DNA of 8,904 nt from Balneolaceae bacterium (lineage in GTDB: Bacteria > Bacteroidota > Rhodothermia > Balneolales > Balneolaceae), in contig SLGL01000395.1 in NCBI GenBank assembly GCA_007123785.1, forward strand, positions 1 to 8,904, written 5' to 3'. A program made the position numbers and the translations under genes. The stretch's first letter is position 1. Every line of letters starts with the position of its first letter. Shown here one piece after another: positions 8,101 through 8,904 of the stretch. The notes under the pieces were generated by a model. It was not told the origin of the DNA and did no database searches. It saw only the letters and a program-made list of their open reading frames with translations.

Positions 8101-8299
8101 TAATCGTATATTCACCATTCAGATCTGTAGCTGTACCTCTTTCCAACTCAATCAGATAGATATTAACCCCGGGAAGTGCTTCTCCGGTTCTTTCATCCGT
8201 TATCGCCCCTGTCAATGTACCTGTCTGCGCCATGGCAACGCCGGTAAAGACGAACATAGCAAGCACACACGACAAAGGCCGTAGTATCTTATTACTCAT
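5147..8299 (-). CDS. SusC/RagA-like TonB-dependent outer-membrane transporter
   Basis: This 1050-residue protein, of usual SusC length, is the energised outer-membrane channel of the pair. Residues 1-24 are a signal peptide (cleavage after AMA). Residues 27-105 form the carboxypeptidase-regulatory-like beta domain typical of SusC (GAITDERTGEALPGVNIYL). DEVVVTALGVQREERSLGYA (111-130) is the junction before the plug. The plug carries RIVIRGNSS, PLFVVDGIPI (187-196) and the closing LKGASATALYGSRAANGAVI (234-253). The remaining 790 or so residues are the 22-strand barrel, ending in FVLSLNVSI at the C terminus as in other barrel proteins. The first gene of the operon, it is followed after 21 bp by susD. 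No N-terminal STN domain is present, so signalling to a FecI/FecR-type sigma system is unlikely. The frame is intact throughout. The substrate is unknown. Confidence 0.95.
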   Translation of the reverse strand: MSNKILRPLSCVLAMFVFTGVAMAQTGTLTGAITDERTGEALPGVNIYLIELERGTATDLNGEYTISNIPYGTYTIEVSYIGYETISYQQVVDTEMETLNFEISEDLIGLDEVVVTALGVQREERSLGYAAQEVSGDILATSRETNMINALAGRTAGVQINSSSGQPGSASRIVIRGNSSLLGNNQPLFVVDGIPISNDSDGNIDRDGSTVFTGGTSNRGLDIDANNIESMTVLKGASATALYGSRAANGAVIITTKSGQRDQVPVVNLSTSVGWSDTFTDGYQTEYLGGTRGYFYNGLPEDRGGYTNDPEAGVTQTTQSWGPHKNEVPQEVLNDLGVNRIETFDPRAQFYQRGITLNNSVSLSGGSEHTTYYASIGNTNQEGTVPGTELDRTNIMARFGTDLSDDLNVETSVNYINTTNRWLAEGNGTHVYLFGLNFTPINFDLSQPVTYEDGTQRNFTPSFNNPLWIAENNGFNSDVDRFIANASITYNLLPWLSVSERIGIDTYTDNRKGETNIGTRGTPNGRMFDQVINRTEINSDFMVNANLDLTENFGLDVLLGNNVNVRDYSSEEVVGTGLNIPDFFHISNANSTNPNERIEERRLVSLFSNATIDYQDIVYLTLTARNDWSSTLPTDNNSYFYGSASLGFVFTDATTLFRDTFLTFGKLRASVSQIGNDAPVYSLATNFTQANPGDGVRGEITYPFNGINAYRLSTTIGNPDLRPEISTEYEVGLDLRMLEGRARIDAAYYDRSTVDQIFEIPTSSATGFTSRLENAGEIKNYGVELSAGVTPVQTQRFQWDIDVNFAKNTTEVVEFAPGVENIFLGGFTNPQIRIEDEKDGYGVIWSNRYQRNDDGQLLIGDNGLPLVEPDLGPIGNVSPDWTGNLRTSVSYRGVNVSALFDKRQGGDILNFDKFYSVFYGVHEVTADRGSTYIFDGVNANTGEVNDIEIVRDQDFYQGHYGNVFENLVEDGSFLKLRELSISYTLSQSMVERTPFRSLTISGTGRNLWIDSDFSYRDPEGSLLGAGNAQGFYHSVTPGARSFVLSLNVSI

Positions 8300-8335
8300 A
8301 ATTTATATAACCTCAGATGTTTTGATTTAACTTTA

Positions 8336-8514
8336 CTTTACACCTTTTGCAGAAAAAGAATCCAATGATCAGCAAGCCGTTTCGTCAGCTAAGCGAAAGG
8401 AGAAAGAACACGCACTGGAATAGTCAAAATTGATGTAAAGAATTTTAGATGTTCAAAACTAAAACTATTTCGTTTAACTGTAAAGCAAGGGAGAGGTGAC
8501 TTTACATTCGTAAA
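8336..8514. promoter_or_regulatory. Repeated TGTAAAG/CTTTACA words in the susC upstream region
   Basis: The heptamer TGTAAAG or its complement occurs four times: 8336-8342 (complement), 8434-8440, 8479-8485 and 8500-8506 (complement). The last two form TGTAAAG-N14-CTTTACA around the candidate -33 element. The rightmost copy also forms TTTAC-N4-GTAAA (8501-8514). In the leader, TCAGC(T)AAGC occurs twice (8369-8377 and 8385-8394). The arrangement suggests an operator for a dimeric regulator, but the region is A/T-rich and chance cannot be excluded. Confidence 0.35.
8460..8488 (-). promoter_or_regulatory. Candidate promoter of susCD
   Basis: On the minus strand TTG (8488-8486), an 18-base spacer and TAGTTTTA (8467-8460) approximate the Bacteroidota pattern. 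An overlapping TAGTTTTG (8461-8454) is a perfect -7 box but lacks a TTG at the right distance. Either would give a 5' leader of roughly 150 bases before the susC ATG. No Shine-Dalgarno sequence stands out before that ATG; the nearest candidate is GAGG, about 12 bases upstream. Confidence 0.35.
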
Positions 8515-8758
8515 TTCTTATAAAACAACACTAATAAGGCTCAATACGGCTTAAAATACTGAATTAAATCAATTTATTTGATTAAAGGATAGATTATCAA
8601 TAAACCTGCCTGGAACAGGAGAACATTTAGTTCACAATTATTTACGTTTATTTGTAAATAAAAACCATATTGAAGGGTTTTTTTATCTTTTTTTTAACTA
8701 TAAAAACATGTTTAAATACACTTTGAATGTATATTTAATGAATTCTAAATTAACTAAA
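8515..8758. other. A/T-rich intergenic region upstream of susC
   Basis: No gene is seen. The stretch holds the inverted repeat TATTTAC-N8-GTAAATA (8639-8660), the palindrome AAACATGTTT (8704-8713), and a weak hairpin, described separately. It may contain the far upstream part of the susC control region and the 3' or 5' flank of a gene beyond the window. Confidence 0.5.
8660..8695. terminator. Weak terminator-like hairpin with T tracts
   Basis: AAAAACC (8660-8666) pairs with GGTTTTT (8676-8682) around nine bases. On the plus strand it is followed by further T runs up to 8695; on the minus strand the stem ends in TTTTTATTTAC. Only two G-C pairs hold the stem. No plus-strand gene lies upstream, so if real it more likely ends a minus-strand transcript entering from the right of the window. 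Confidence 0.25.
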
Positions 8759-8888
8759 GGAGGCTTTGCAAAACTCGTCTGATGAATTGACTCAGGAAAA
8801 ATATGTTGCCTTTTGCATTCGTCAGACCACATGAAGTGTTCAGACGAGGCTCAGAAATCGTCTGACGAATGGGTTTTGCAAAGCCTCT
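8759..8888. mobile_element. MITE-like palindromic element with 15-bp terminal inverted repeats
   Basis: GAGGCTTTGCAAAAC (8760-8774) is repeated perfectly in reverse as GTTTTGCAAAGCCTC (8873-8887). The element is flanked by CTAAA on both sides (8754-8758 and 8889-8893), a possible 5-bp target duplication if one more base is counted at each end. Inside are further inverted repeats: CATTCGTCAGAC (8816-8827) with GTCTGACGAATG (8860-8871), and CTCGTCTGA (8774-8782) with TCAGACGAG (8840-8848). At 130 bp it has no coding capacity. Size, perfect ends and an intergenic site fit a non-autonomous miniature transposon. The ends resemble, from memory only, ends of insertion sequences of the IS5/IS4 type. 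A large attenuator-like hairpin or other intergenic palindrome is the alternative. Confidence 0.6.
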
Positions 8889-8904
8889 CTAAATTGATCA
8901 TCCC

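Noticed and set aside
8759..8888. Integron attC site as an explanation of the palindromic element
   Set aside because: The ends GCAAAAC/GTTTTGC do not fit the RYYYAAC/GTTRRRY core sites, and no integrase or gene cassette is present.
8759..8888. A CRISPR array, because the CGTCTGA word is repeated four times
   Set aside because: The copies occur in both orientations with irregular short spacing, so they are nested inverted repeats rather than direct repeats with uniform spacers.

Overview
The window looks like chromosomal DNA from a member of the Bacteroidota or the related Balneolota. The reasons are a SusC/SusD outer-membrane pair, promoter candidates of the Bacteroidota type (TTG-N18/19-TAnnTTTG instead of the usual -35/-10), few clear Shine-Dalgarno sequences, and moderate G+C. 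The acidic SusD protein would suit a marine or saline habitat. Placement in Balneolota rather than Bacteroidota is a guess from general gene style, not a measurement.

Layout. Positions 1-23 are the 5' tip of a 16S rRNA gene on the minus strand, so a ribosomal operon runs off the left edge. Its leader (24-~167) holds a boxA-like antitermination signal and, unexpectedly, a terminator-shaped hairpin. A near-perfect promoter lies at 173-204 with an A/T palindrome upstream. Next comes yhhQ (372-1181, minus), a queuosine-precursor transporter of the inner membrane. Divergent from it, and using a promoter that touches the yhhQ start codon, is a two-gene unit on the plus strand: a TetR-type regulator (1252-1911) and an AarF/COQ8-type atypical kinase (1923-3227). 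The regulator probably controls its kinase neighbour, a protein class tied to isoprenoid-quinone or lipid metabolism.

A gene-poor stretch (3228-3649) separates the kinase from the convergent susCD operon. It contains a G+C-richer run of hairpins, a 28-codon mini-ORF, and the strong terminator of the susCD operon. The operon itself fills 3650-8299 on the minus strand: a 1050-residue SusC/RagA-like TonB-dependent transporter followed after 21 bp by a 491-residue SusD/RagB-like lipoprotein. Together they should form a lidded nutrient importer in the outer membrane. No glycosidase, peptidase, sensor or ECF sigma factor lies beside them here, so the substrate is unknown.

Upstream of susC (8300-8758) is a long A/T-rich regulatory region with a promoter candidate and repeated TGTAAAG/CTTTACA words. 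At the right edge (8759-8888) is a compact palindromic element with 15-bp perfect terminal inverted repeats, nested internal inverted repeats and a possible 5-bp target duplication. It is best read as a MITE-like non-autonomous mobile element. I found no CRISPR array, tRNA or complete transposase. The most distinctive signals are the MITE-like element, the hairpin in the rRNA leader, and the repeat/hairpin block between the kinase and susD.
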